Source of the DNA: Microbacterium algeriense
Lineage (GTDB): Bacteria > Actinomycetota > Actinomycetes > Actinomycetales > Microbacteriaceae
NCBI RefSeq assembly: GCF_008868005.1
Contig: NZ_WAAO01000002.1
Span: 62,001-126,000 of the forward strand
Reading direction: 5' to 3'
Length of the DNA stretch: 64,000 nucleotides
The translations under genes and the position numbers were made by a program. The notes under the pieces are model-generated. The model was not told the origin of the DNA, did not search any database, and saw nothing but the letters and a program-made list of their open reading frames with translations. Positions 46,145 through 54,659 of the stretch are shown here, in pieces (positions within the stretch are counted from its first letter, which is position 1; every line of letters begins with the position of its first letter).

Positions 46145-46380
46145 CTCGTCTGCGGGTACGTCTCGGAGGCGATGCACAGGTGCGGACGGTAGCTTCGGTC
46201 GGACAAGGGGAGTACTCCCGTCTGCAGCGTCGTCGTCATTACGAGCATGAGGTCATGCTCCGGCCCGCTGGCCCGCGAGGGTGGAGGAGACCTTGGCACC
46301 CGCACTGCGGGCTGCCGAGCGCCCCTGCCGTCCCTGCGACGTCGTGGAACCGGTGGCCCGCCCCACGAAAGCGACCACCC
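46145..46380. other. Non-coding gap upstream of a hypothetical gene
   Basis: About 235 bases with no convincing gene. It contains a GGGAGTACTCCC palindrome (46208-46219) and a GAAAG before the next ATG. An open frame continues upstream of that ATG, but it is Trp/Arg/Pro-rich and looks non-coding. A promoter for the following gene is expected here but cannot be pinned down. Confidence 0.4.
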
Positions 46381-47124
46381 ATGGGCAAGCTCTCCCGTCT
46401 GATCGGCCTCGCCTCCGAAGCGCTCGACAAGGGCGCCGGCACCGGGCGGAGCGGCGCCGCACCGGCTCCCCGGTCGGCCGACCCCTACGCGCCGCCGCCC
46501 GCCGGTGCGTCGCGGGCCCGGCAGGCGCCGTCCGAGGCAGATCGCGCCGCGATCGCCCGCTACGACTACCTCCTGCAGACGGCTGATCCGCAGCGGATCG
46601 AGCAGATCCACCGCGAGGCGTTCGCGCGGCTGAGCCCGGCGCAGCGGAGCCTCGTCGAGGCGCGCATGCGCGAAGAGCTCCCATCGCACGAGCGTCCGCG
46701 CTCGTCCTCGCCCGACGACCTGGCCCGCGCCGCAGGGCGCGCCGAGGCGATGACGCCGGGGCGGATGCGCGGCCTGCTCTCCCGCGTGCGCGGTGCGGGT
46801 GTCGGAGGTGCGGCCGTCGCCGCCGGCGGTGCCGCGGTCGGCATCCTCGGTGTCGTCGCCGGAGGCGCGGTGCTCAGCACCGTGGCCGGTCCGATCCTCG
46901 AGCAGGCGGCCGGCATCGGAGTCGACTTCGGCGCGCTCGCGGAAGGCGTGGATATCGAGTCGCTCGCCGCGGGCGTGGACGTCGATGCTCTGTCCGGGGG
47001 AGCCGAAGGCCTCGTCGGGTCCGCGGGTGAAGCGGTGTCCGGGCTCGGCGACGCGGCTTCCGGATGGGGAGACCGGCTCGGTGACCTCGGCGTCCCGGGC
47101 CTCGGCGATCTGTTCGGGCGCTGA
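46381..47124 (+). CDS. Hypothetical protein, Gly/Ala-rich, two-part
   Basis: A 247-residue protein I do not recognise. The N-terminal third starts MGKLSRLIGLASEALDKGA and has a Pro/Ala-rich linker; residues about 55-95 form a helical region (AIARYDYLLQTADPQRIEQI). Residues about 125-165 are a Gly/Ala/Val-rich hydrophobic segment that could be membrane-embedded, and the C-terminal third repeats D/G/L-rich stretches (VDIESLAAGVDVDALSGG). It precedes the DedA gene by six bases, which suggests an operon. Confidence 0.75.
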   Translation: MGKLSRLIGLASEALDKGAGTGRSGAAPAPRSADPYAPPPAGASRARQAPSEADRAAIARYDYLLQTADPQRIEQIHREAFARLSPAQRSLVEARMREELPSHERPRSSSPDDLARAAGRAEAMTPGRMRGLLSRVRGAGVGGAAVAAGGAAVGILGVVAGGAVLSTVAGPILEQAAGIGVDFGALAEGVDIESLAAGVDVDALSGGAEGLVGSAGEAVSGLGDAASGWGDRLGDLGVPGLGDLFGR

Positions 47125-47130
47125 TCGGGC

Positions 47131-47814
47131 ATGCTCGTCATCAGCGAGGCCGAGCACGGCTTCACGGGTCTGACCGGGTTCGCCGCCGACGTCCTCACGG
47201 CGCTCGGCGACATCGGAGTCGGGGTTCTCGTCTTCCTCGAGGTCCTCATCCCGCCGATCCCGAGCGAGGTGATCCTGCCGTTCGCGGGCTACCTGAGCCA
47301 GAGCGGCGAACTGCACCTGGGGTGGCTGATCTTCTGGAGCACTCTCGCGTCCTGGCTGGGCGCCCTCCTGCTCTACGGCCTGGGGGCGGCGATCGGCATG
47401 GACCGCGCGATCCGACTGCTCGCCGCGACCCGCCTGGTGAGCCGGACCGATCTGCAACGCGGCTCGGACTGGTTCGTGCGCAGCGGCGGATGGACCGTGC
47501 TGGTCGGCCGGATGGTGCCCGGTGTGCGCAGTCTGATCTCGATCCCCGCCGGCGCGTCCCGGATGAACCTGGCCCTGTTCAGCGTCTACACCGTGATCGG
47601 CAGCGGGCTCTGGAACACCCTGCTCATCGGCGTCGGTGCAGCGCTCGGAACGCAGCATGAGCAGCTCGAGCACTACCTCGGATACCTCGACTACGTCGTC
47701 TATGCCGCGATCGCGATCGCCCTCATCGTGCTCGTCATCCGTCGGATGCGGGAGGCGGCGGGCGAGCGGCGGGCTGCCGCCGAGGACGGCGACGCGACGT
47801 CGACACCGGCGTGA
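47131..47814 (+). CDS. DedA-family membrane protein
   Basis: A 227-residue membrane protein of the DedA/VTT family, proposed to flip phosphatidyl lipids or polyprenyl phosphate and to support proton-motive force. Conserved landmarks are FLEVLIPPIPSEVILPFAGYL with its acidic residue, WLGALLLYGLGAAIG and the Arg-rich loop VGRMVPGVRSLISIPAGASRM. The ATG lies six bases after the previous stop. The C-terminus is a basic then acidic tail. The tRNA-Leu follows in the opposite direction. Confidence 0.92.
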   Translation: MLVISEAEHGFTGLTGFAADVLTALGDIGVGVLVFLEVLIPPIPSEVILPFAGYLSQSGELHLGWLIFWSTLASWLGALLLYGLGAAIGMDRAIRLLAATRLVSRTDLQRGSDWFVRSGGWTVLVGRMVPGVRSLISIPAGASRMNLALFSVYTVIGSGLWNTLLIGVGAALGTQHEQLEHYLGYLDYVVYAAIAIALIVLVIRRMREAAGERRAAAEDGDATSTPA

Positions 47815-47823
47815 CGGCGGGGG

Positions 47824-47896
47824 TGCCCCCGCTGGGACTCGAACCCAGACTGAAGCGATTTTAAGTCGCCTGCCTCTGCCATTGGGCTACGGGGGC
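47824..47896 (-). tRNA. tRNA-Leu (anticodon UAA), short variable loop
   Basis: Seventy-three bases on the minus strand fold into a complete cloverleaf. The acceptor stem GCCCCCG pairs with CGGGGGC, the D arm is GCC/GGC, the anticodon stem GGCGA/TCGCT holds the loop CTTAAAA (anticodon TAA, reading UUA), and the T arm is CTGGG-TTCGAGT-CCCAG. The variable region is only five bases (TCAGT), unlike the long arm of ordinary bacterial tRNA-Leu. The discriminator base is A. CCA is not encoded. Confidence 0.9.
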
Positions 47897-47983
47897 CGCG
47901 CGGCCAGCCTATCGTCGCGGTGGGCGTGCGACGCCGTGCCATCGGGGGTGATCCGCGGTGCCGTCAGGCCGTATGGTGGGGGA

Positions 47984-49231
47984 GTGCTCGACCTCATCGA
48001 TGAACTGAGCCCCGCCTCCGGTGCCTCCGCGGTCGCGCCCGAGTGGGAGGATCCCGCCCGCTACTGGCCGCGCCTGTCGGCGGCCACCGGACATCTGCCG
48101 GCGCCCGTCGCCGTGATCGACCGGGAGGCTCTGCGGTACAACGCGATGGACCTGCTGGTGCGGGCCGGCGGCCTTCCGATCCGCGTGGCCTCGAAGTCGG
48201 TGCGGGTGCGCGCCGTGCTCGATGCCGTGCTGAAGCTCCCCGGATTCCGCGGCATCCTGGCCTTCACGCTCGAGGAGGCCCTCTGGCTCGCGGAGACGCA
48301 CGACGACATCGTCCTCGGCTATCCGACGGTCGACCGTGCGGCCCTGGCGCGTCTCTTCGCCGACGAGCAGGCCGCTCGGCGCATCACGCTGATGATCGAC
48401 GACCTCGCTCATCTCGACGTGATCGACAGCGTCGCCGGTCCCGGCACCCGCCCTCCGATCCGGGTCGCCATCGACGTCGACGCCTCGTGGCGTTCGCCGC
48501 TCCTCGGGCACATCGGTGTCCGGCGCTCGGCGCTGTTCTCGGCCGGAGAGGTCGCCGCTTTCGCGCGCAAGGTCGTCGCGCGGCCCGGCGTCGACCTGGT
48601 CGGGCTGCAGATGTACGACGCCCAGATCGCGGGGCAGGGCGATGCGGCCGGACCGGACGCCCCCGTGATCCGGATGGTCCAGGCCCGCTCCCGGAACGAG
48701 CTGCGCGAACGCCGAGCGGCGATCGTGGACGCGGTCCGCGGGATCGCTCCTTTCGAGTTCCTCAACGGAGGAGGGACCGGCTCGCTCGAGTTCACCGGGA
48801 GCGATGAGTCCCTCACCGAGGCGAGCGCGGGCAGCGGCCTCCTCGGCGGACACCTGTTCGACGGGTATCGGTCCTTCCGCCCTGCCCCCGCTTCCGCCTT
48901 CGCCTTCGATGTCGTCCGCCGCCCGGCCGTCGACATCGCCACCGTGCTCGGCGGGGGCTGGATCGCCTCCGGGCCTGCCGTGGCCTCGCGACAGCCGCGC
49001 CCGGTCTGGCCCGAGCGGCTGCACACCCTTCCGCGGGAAGCGGCCGGCGAGGTGCAGACGCCGCTGCAGGGCCCCACGGCCGCCGCGCTCGGAGTGGGCG
49101 ACCGGGTCTGGTTCCGGCATGCCAAGAGCGGCGAACCGGCCGAGCGCATCGACCGGTACCACCTGGTCTCGGGAGACGAGGTCGTCGACGAGCTGCCGAC
49201 CTACCGTGGCGAGGGGAAGGCGTTCCTGTGA
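47984..49231 (+). CDS. Alanine-racemase-fold aldolase/deaminase (D-threonine aldolase-like)
   Basis: A 415-residue PLP enzyme of the DSD1/D-threonine aldolase type. The N-terminal barrel has the PLP-binding Lys71 (IRVASKSVRVRAVL) and the C-terminal beta domain ends WFRHAKSGEPAERI...YHLVSGDEV. These enzymes cleave D-threonine or deaminate D-amino acids such as D-serine; which one cannot be told. TATGGT lies exactly six bases before the GTG at 47984 (47972-47977). It overlaps the aldonolactone oxidase gene by GTGA, so the two are co-translated. Confidence 0.88.
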   Translation: MLDLIDELSPASGASAVAPEWEDPARYWPRLSAATGHLPAPVAVIDREALRYNAMDLLVRAGGLPIRVASKSVRVRAVLDAVLKLPGFRGILAFTLEEALWLAETHDDIVLGYPTVDRAALARLFADEQAARRITLMIDDLAHLDVIDSVAGPGTRPPIRVAIDVDASWRSPLLGHIGVRRSALFSAGEVAAFARKVVARPGVDLVGLQMYDAQIAGQGDAAGPDAPVIRMVQARSRNELRERRAAIVDAVRGIAPFEFLNGGGTGSLEFTGSDESLTEASAGSGLLGGHLFDGYRSFRPAPASAFAFDVVRRPAVDIATVLGGGWIASGPAVASRQPRPVWPERLHTLPREAAGEVQTPLQGPTAAALGVGDRVWFRHAKSGEPAERIDRYHLVSGDEVVDELPTYRGEGKAFL

Positions 49232-50541
49232 CGCGGATCGGCGGCACCTGGCAGAACTGGGGCCGATCGGCATCGGTGCGGCCCGTGCGAGTGGAACGTC
49301 CGCGGACCCCGGAGGGTGTGCAGCGCGCGGTGATCGCCGCGGTCAAGCACGGACTCCCGGTGAAGGCGGTCGGCGCTGGGCACAGCTTCACCGGGATCGC
49401 CGTGGCCCCGGGCGTCCTCCTCGAGCTGGACGACATGCAGGGGCTCGTCTCGGCCGACGTCGGCACCGGACGAGTGACGCTTCTGGCGGGAACCCGGCTG
49501 CATCGCATCCCCGGCCTCCTCGCACCGTACGGTCTCGCGATGGAGAACCTCGGCGACATCGACCGGCAGTCCATCGCCGGTGCCATCTCGACGGGCACGC
49601 ACGGCACGGGCGCCGGGTTCGGCGGCCTGGCGACGCAGGTCGTCGGCGTCACCCTGGTCACGGCATCCGGAGAGTTCCGGCGGATCGACGAGGAGCACGA
49701 CGCCGATCTGCTCCCGGCCGTCGCCCTCGGCCTCGGCGCGCTCGGCATCATCGTCGAAGTGACGCTGCAGTGCGTGCCGGCCTTCGTGATGCACGCGATC
49801 GACGAGCCGGTGCCGCTGGACGACGTCCTCGCCACGCTCGGTGAGCGCGTCGCAGGCTCCGATCACTTCGAGTTCTACTGGTTCCCGCACACGGAGGTCG
49901 CGCTCACCAAGCGGCAGACGCGCCTGCCCGAATCGACCGTGCGCAGACCGCTCCCGGTCGTCGGGCGCTGGATCGACGAGACGCTGCTCTCCAACGGCGT
50001 CTACCGCGTGGTCTGCGCGGCGGGCCAGGTGGTTCCGGCCCTCACTCCGCCGTTCAGCCGGCTCGCGGTCAAGCTCACCGGCGACCGCGAGTACACGGAG
50101 CTGTCGCATCGCGTGCTCATCCAGAGCAGGACCGTGCGCTTCCGGGAGATGGAGTATGCGATCCCGGCCGAGAACGTGGTCCCGGCGTTCCAGGCGGTCC
50201 GCGCCCTCATCGCCCGACGCGGGTGGCGGATCGAGTTCCCGATCGAGGTGCGCTTCGCGGCAGCCGACGACCGCTGGCTCTCGACCGCCCACGGTCGCGC
50301 GAGCGCCTACATCGCGGTCCACCGGTACTGGCGCGCCGACCCGACAGAGTACTTCGGAGCGGTCGAGGAGATCATGGGCGAGCACGGTGGGCGTCCGCAC
50401 TGGGGGAAGCTCCACACGCTGACGGCGGAGACGATGCGCGATCGCTATCCGCGGTTCGACGACTTCCTCGCGTTGCGTGACCGGATGGACCCGGACCGCC
50501 GTTTCGGGAACCGCTATCTCGAACGGGTCCTCGGCGCGTGA
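49228..50541 (+). CDS. D-arabinono-1,4-lactone oxidase-like FAD protein
   Basis: A 437-residue flavoenzyme. The FAD-binding type 4 domain has HGLPVKAVGAGHSFTGIAV-like PVKAVGAGHSFTGI and the GAISTGTHGTGAG block; the C-terminal ALO domain contains the conserved region MEYAIPAENVVPAF and ends DPDRRFGNRYLERVLG. Family members oxidise aldono-1,4-lactones to ascorbate-like products in several bacteria and yeasts. The coupling to a PLP enzyme of D-amino acid type is unexpected and conserved context is worth checking. Confidence 0.9.
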   Translation: MTRIGGTWQNWGRSASVRPVRVERPRTPEGVQRAVIAAVKHGLPVKAVGAGHSFTGIAVAPGVLLELDDMQGLVSADVGTGRVTLLAGTRLHRIPGLLAPYGLAMENLGDIDRQSIAGAISTGTHGTGAGFGGLATQVVGVTLVTASGEFRRIDEEHDADLLPAVALGLGALGIIVEVTLQCVPAFVMHAIDEPVPLDDVLATLGERVAGSDHFEFYWFPHTEVALTKRQTRLPESTVRRPLPVVGRWIDETLLSNGVYRVVCAAGQVVPALTPPFSRLAVKLTGDREYTELSHRVLIQSRTVRFREMEYAIPAENVVPAFQAVRALIARRGWRIEFPIEVRFAAADDRWLSTAHGRASAYIAVHRYWRADPTEYFGAVEEIMGEHGGRPHWGKLHTLTAETMRDRYPRFDDFLALRDRMDPDRRFGNRYLERVLGA

Positions 50542-50592
50542 ACCGGGTCTCCCGAGCCCGCGCATGCCCAGTCCACGTGCAGACTGCGCGTC

Positions 50593-50628
50593 TAGGATGA
50601 GAGAAACACGAGGAAGGGTGGGCCTCTG
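50593..50628 (+). promoter_or_regulatory. Candidate promoter of lemA
   Basis: TAGGAT at 50593-50598 is a plausible -10; AGGAAGG at 50611-50617 is the ribosome-binding site eleven bases before ATG. A -35 is not recognisable. Confidence 0.45.
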
Positions 50629-51195
50629 ATGGAATGGCTCGTGCCGGTACTGATCGTTGTCGGAGTGATCCTGCTCGTCGGCATCTATCTGTGGGCCACG
50701 TACAACTCGCTGGTGCAGCTGAACGTCCGCGTCGATGAGGCGTGGAGCGGCATCACCGTGCAGCTGAAGCGACGAGCCGACCTCATCCCCAACCTCATCG
50801 AGACGGTGAAGGGATACGCCTCCCACGAGAAGGCCGTGTTCGAGAACGTCACCCGCGCCCGCGCCGAGACCCTGACCGCCTCGGGACCGGGCGAAGCGGG
50901 CATCGCGGAAGGACACCTGCAGCAGGCTCTGCGCAGTCTGTTCGCCGTCGCCGAGGCGTATCCGCAGTTGCAGGCCAGCACGAACTTCCTGCAGCTGCAG
51001 CAGGCCCTGGTCGACACCGAGGACAAGATCCAGGCGGCGCGCCGGTTCTACAACGGCGGCGTGCGCGAACTCAACACCAAGATCAAGGTGTTCCCGAACA
51101 ACCTGTTCGCCAAGGGCCTCGGCTTCACCGAGCGCGAGTTCTTCGAGGTCGCCGACAGCAGCGCGATCTCCGAGCCGCCGCGCGTGCAGTTCTGA
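50629..51195 (+). CDS. LemA-family protein
   Basis: A 188-residue LemA protein. One N-terminal membrane helix (about 5-24) is followed by the conserved four-helix domain: YNSLVQLNVRVDEAWSGI, LKRRADLIPNLIETVKGY, EAYPQLQASTNFLQLQQ and EDKIQAARRFYNGGVRELN, ending KVFPNNLFAKGLGF. LemA proteins are widespread envelope proteins of unknown function, sometimes linked to bacteriocin or lipid phenotypes. The gene is transcribed in the same direction as the oxidase and convergent with the next gene. Confidence 0.92.
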   Translation: MEWLVPVLIVVGVILLVGIYLWATYNSLVQLNVRVDEAWSGITVQLKRRADLIPNLIETVKGYASHEKAVFENVTRARAETLTASGPGEAGIAEGHLQQALRSLFAVAEAYPQLQASTNFLQLQQALVDTEDKIQAARRFYNGGVRELNTKIKVFPNNLFAKGLGFTEREFFEVADSSAISEPPRVQF

Positions 51196-51207
51196 CCGCA
51201 CCGGCGC

Positions 51208-52113
51208 TCACCAGACCGAGAGCTCGATCCCGTCGGCGCTGAACGCGACGTCGCCGCGCACGCTCCAGGAATCCGTCCGGTACGTGGTCGTCCGCGGTGA
51301 GCCGTCCTGCCCGGTGCCGGTGATCGTCGCCACGAGGATCCCACCGTCGGCGACGAAGGCCGTCGGCGTCAGGGTCACCGTCGGTGACCGCTCGATGCGG
51401 TAGCGGATCTCGCTCACCTCGCGGAACTCCGTGCCCCACGGGATCCGGATCCCGCACCCCGCCGCCGCCGTGTCCGCGGGCTCCGTGCAGGTCGCGAGGT
51501 GCGCATCCAGCTGCTCCTGCGCGGCCGTCGTGGCCTCCGGGCGCAGTCGTGCGTCCACGGTCGCGGCGACGTTCTCGCCGGGCAGCACGCGCACCGTGCT
51601 CTCACCGGCGAGCAGCCCGGTGGGCGCGGCGGTGACCGCGTAGGCGGCGGGGACGAGGGGGAGGGCGTCGCCGACGGCGGCGGACGCCGTCCCGACGGCG
51701 ACGTGCGTGCCGATCGCCGAATCGGCGGTCACCGTGCCGAGCCCGGACTCGTCGACGACCCAGCGTCCATCGACGGACTCGAGCGTCAAGCGAGCCGTGT
51801 GCTCCTCGCCCTGGAGGTGGAAGGCGATGTCGACCGATGCGGACGCGGGGGGCCCGCCATCGGCCCGGTGAGTGACCTCGGCGTCCTGGATCAGCGCGGT
51901 CGCGGCCGCGAAGGCCTCGAGGGCGGGTTCCGGCACGGCGGTCCCGGTCGCGGCCACCCTCTCCGGGTCGCCGGACTCCAGCGCGTGCAGGTAGGCGAGG
52001 GCCGCTTCCTCCGGAGTCGACGAGCGCGTCGAGGCCACCCAGAACCACACGCCGGCGATGAGCAGGGCGAGAGCGGCGGCGGCTCCCACGAGCCACCACC
52101 GTCGGGACGTCAT
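51208..52113 (-). CDS. Hypothetical membrane-anchored extracytoplasmic protein
   Basis: A 301-residue protein with one N-terminal membrane helix (about 5-26, WWLVGAAAALALLIAGVWFW) and an external domain. The start of the domain (TPEEAALAYLHALESGDPERV) resembles the NTF2-like/DUF4878-type region of lipoproteins with a small helical lead, and beta-rich segments follow; two Cys residues (near 208 and 218) could form a disulfide. No specific function. Its ATG overlaps the YcaQ-like stop (ATGA), so both are one transcript. Confidence 0.75.
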   Translation of the reverse strand: MTSRRWWLVGAAAALALLIAGVWFWVASTRSSTPEEAALAYLHALESGDPERVAATGTAVPEPALEAFAAATALIQDAEVTHRADGGPPASASVDIAFHLQGEEHTARLTLESVDGRWVVDESGLGTVTADSAIGTHVAVGTASAAVGDALPLVPAAYAVTAAPTGLLAGESTVRVLPGENVAATVDARLRPEATTAAQEQLDAHLATCTEPADTAAAGCGIRIPWGTEFREVSEIRYRIERSPTVTLTPTAFVADGGILVATITGTGQDGSPRTTTYRTDSWSVRGDVAFSADGIELSVW

Positions 52114-53375
52114 GCCGTGACCTCGCGCGCATGCACATGGCGCCGCACCGCCGGTCCCGATGCCGATCCGGCCACCAGCGCATCATGCACCGCAGCGGTC
52201 GCATCGCCCCAGCCGGACACCGACACGTGCTCAAGGCCCTGCCAGGTGGCCGCGAGCGCCAGTTCCGCGGCGATCGCCTCCGCGTCGCCGGGTCGTGCCT
52301 GCGGCTCCCACCAGGCGGACTGCACCTGCAGCGTCGACGTCGGCCGGTCCGCCTTGAGATCGACCCGCGCGACGATGCGGTCTCCGACGAGAACGGGCAG
52401 CGAGTAGTAGCCGAAACGGCGCTTCTCCGCCGGGACGTAGATCTCGATGCGGTAGTCGAGGTCGAACGCGCGGAGCGCGCGATCCCGGAACCACACCACC
52501 GGATCGAAGGGCGTCAGCAGCGCGGCGGCGTCGACCCTGCGCGGCAGGACCGCGTCGTGGTGCCGCCAGGCGGGCAGAGGACGGCCCGCCCGCTCCCAGC
52601 CGCGCACCTGCACCGGCTCGAGCTCGCCGGTGTCGACGAGCTCTCCGATGGAGCGGACCACGGCCGCTCGGTCGCGGATCCGGTAGTAGTCGGCGAGATC
52701 CGACGACGTCGCGACGCCGCTCGAACGCGCAGCCCTTCGCGTCAGCTCCCGGATCGCGTCCTCCCGGGGGATCTCCTGCGAGCGGATGTCATGCGGAATG
52801 ACGTGCTCCGCCAGGGCGTACGTGCGCTCGAATCCGCGCCGACCGCTGATCGCGACGTCGCCCGTGCGCCAGAGGTGTTCGAGCGCGAGCTTGACGTCGT
52901 CCCAATCCCACCACGTGCCGCGCTCGCGGGGAGCGTCGGCGCGGAGATCGACGGGGCGCAGCGGTCCACGGGTCCGCAGCTCGTCCTGGACCCACCGCAT
53001 CGTACGCGCGTTGGTGCTCGCCCAGGAGTCCTCCGCGGCCCAGCGGCGACGGAAGTCCTCCATCCGGAAGCGCCAGAGCGGCCAGTCCGCGACCGGGATG
53101 AACGTCGCCTCGTGTGCGAGGTATTCGACGTAGTGCGTCGTGCGCGACAGGAAGACACGGTCCAGCAGCGCGGGCTCGTAGGCGCCGAGCCGGGAGAACA
53201 GGGGGAGGTAGTGCGAACGGGCGAAGACGTTCACGGAGTCGATCTGCAACACGCCGAGACGATCCATGACGCGGTGCACATGCCGCGCCGAGACGGTCGT
53301 CGGACGCGACCGGGTGAAGCCCTGTGCAGCCAGGGCGATGCGTCGTGCCTGGGCGGCGCTGAGGGTATCGGTCAC
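52110..53375 (-). CDS. YcaQ/AlkX-type winged-helix DNA-interstrand crosslink glycosylase
   Basis: A 421-residue winged-helix protein of the HTH_42/YcaQ family. The catalytic-region motif is VLQIDSVNVFARSHY (Gln44-Ile45-Asp46), close to the QxQ or QxD motif of AlkZ/YcaQ, and TWWDWDDVKLALEHLW and YRIEIYVPAEKRRFGYYSLPVLVGD follow. Relatives unhook interstrand crosslinks from nitrogen mustard-type agents or natural products. No biosynthetic cluster is nearby, so a general repair role is likely. TACGCT lies exactly six bases before GTG 53375 (53382-53387). Confidence 0.88.
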   Translation of the reverse strand: MTDTLSAAQARRIALAAQGFTRSRPTTVSARHVHRVMDRLGVLQIDSVNVFARSHYLPLFSRLGAYEPALLDRVFLSRTTHYVEYLAHEATFIPVADWPLWRFRMEDFRRRWAAEDSWASTNARTMRWVQDELRTRGPLRPVDLRADAPRERGTWWDWDDVKLALEHLWRTGDVAISGRRGFERTYALAEHVIPHDIRSQEIPREDAIRELTRRAARSSGVATSSDLADYYRIRDRAAVVRSIGELVDTGELEPVQVRGWERAGRPLPAWRHHDAVLPRRVDAAALLTPFDPVVWFRDRALRAFDLDYRIEIYVPAEKRRFGYYSLPVLVGDRIVARVDLKADRPTSTLQVQSAWWEPQARPGDAEAIAAELALAATWQGLEHVSVSGWGDATAAVHDALVAGSASGPAVRRHVHAREVTA

Positions 53376-53462
53376 GCCGCCAGCGTAGCTCCGGCCCCCG
53401 ACATCCCGCGCGCGGGGAAAGGATGCGCGGAACGGCATACGGCTTGACCGTAGACTTGGGCG

Positions 53463-54659
53463 ATGAACGAGGACCAGCGACCCCGGCTGCGCGACCTGTT
53501 CCGCCCGCGCCCGGTCTCCACCGACCGTACCGTGACGACCGAGGCCGATGAGGCGGTGCCCCTGCCTCTGCGCGTCACGGCGAGCTACGCCTGGCGATTG
53601 CTGATCATCGCGGCGGCGATCGGCGTCTTCATCTGGCTGGTCATGCTGCTGAAGCTGCTGGTCATCCCGCTCATGGTGGGCATCCTCATCACGGCCCTGC
53701 TCTGGCCTGCGTTCTCGTGGATGCTCCGACACGGCCTCCCGCGCTGGCTGGCGATCGCCATCTCGCTGATCGGCACCGCAGCCATCGTCACCGGTCTCAT
53801 GTGGCTCGTCGTCTGGCAGGTGCGCGCCCAGCTCCCCGACGTACAGCAACGGACGACCGAAGCCTTCGACCAGTTCCAGGTCTGGCTGCACGAGGGGCCG
53901 CTGAGCCTCTCCGACACCCAGATCGCGAACTACCTGCAGCAGGGCCTCGATTTCCTGAACGAGCAGGCGCAGGTGCTGTGGACCGGTGCTCTGGCGATCG
54001 GGACGACCGTCGGCCATGTCGCCACGGGTGCGCTGCTGTCGCTGTTCATCCTCATCTGCCTCCTCGCGGACGGCGCCGGCATCTGGCGCTGGACGCTGAA
54101 GGTCTTCCCGCGCAAGTCGCGTCCCGCCGTCGACGGTGCCGCCCGCAACGGCTGGACGACGATCGTGAACTACGCGCGGACGCAGCTGTTCGTTGCCACC
54201 ATCGACGCGATCGGCATCGGACTCGGCGCCTTCCTGCTGCAGGTGCCGCTCGCCCTGCCGGTCGCCGTCCTGGTCTTCCTCGGCTCGTTCATCCCGATCG
54301 TGGGTGCGGTGGTCACGGGTGCCGTCGCGGTGTTCCTCGCCCTGGTCTACAACGGCCCGTGGATCGCGCTGTGGATGCTCGTGGTCGTCCTGGCCGTCCA
54401 GCAGATCGAGGGTCACATCCTGCAGCCGATCATGATGGGCTCGGCCGTGAAGGTGCATCCGCTCGCCGTCGTCCTCGTCGTCGCGGGCGGTGCGATGATC
54501 GCCGGCATCCCCGGCGCCCTCTTCGCCGTTCCGCTGGCCGCGTTCGTGAACGTCGCGGCGGTGACCATCAGCTCGGGCTCCTGGCGCACCGGCGTCGGTC
54601 CGAGTGGCGACCTGATCTGGAGCACAGTACCGCGTGAGCGGAGACGGAGGAATCGATGA
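53463..54659 (+). CDS. AI-2E-family transporter
   Basis: A 398-residue membrane protein with about eight helices. The PerM/AI-2E family core is visible in VIPLMVGILITALLWPAFSW and the C-terminal half GSFIPIVGAVVTGAVAVFLAL, with VQQIEGHILQPIMMGSAVKVHPLAV as the characteristic loop motif. Members act as transporters for AI-2, ions or peptides, but individual functions are mostly unproven. TAGACT lies exactly six bases before ATG (53451-53456), so mRNA is probably leaderless. The stop overlaps ilvA by ATGA. Confidence 0.9.
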   Translation: MNEDQRPRLRDLFRPRPVSTDRTVTTEADEAVPLPLRVTASYAWRLLIIAAAIGVFIWLVMLLKLLVIPLMVGILITALLWPAFSWMLRHGLPRWLAIAISLIGTAAIVTGLMWLVVWQVRAQLPDVQQRTTEAFDQFQVWLHEGPLSLSDTQIANYLQQGLDFLNEQAQVLWTGALAIGTTVGHVATGALLSLFILICLLADGAGIWRWTLKVFPRKSRPAVDGAARNGWTTIVNYARTQLFVATIDAIGIGLGAFLLQVPLALPVAVLVFLGSFIPIVGAVVTGAVAVFLALVYNGPWIALWMLVVVLAVQQIEGHILQPIMMGSAVKVHPLAVVLVVAGGAMIAGIPGALFAVPLAAFVNVAAVTISSGSWRTGVGPSGDLIWSTVPRERRRRNR

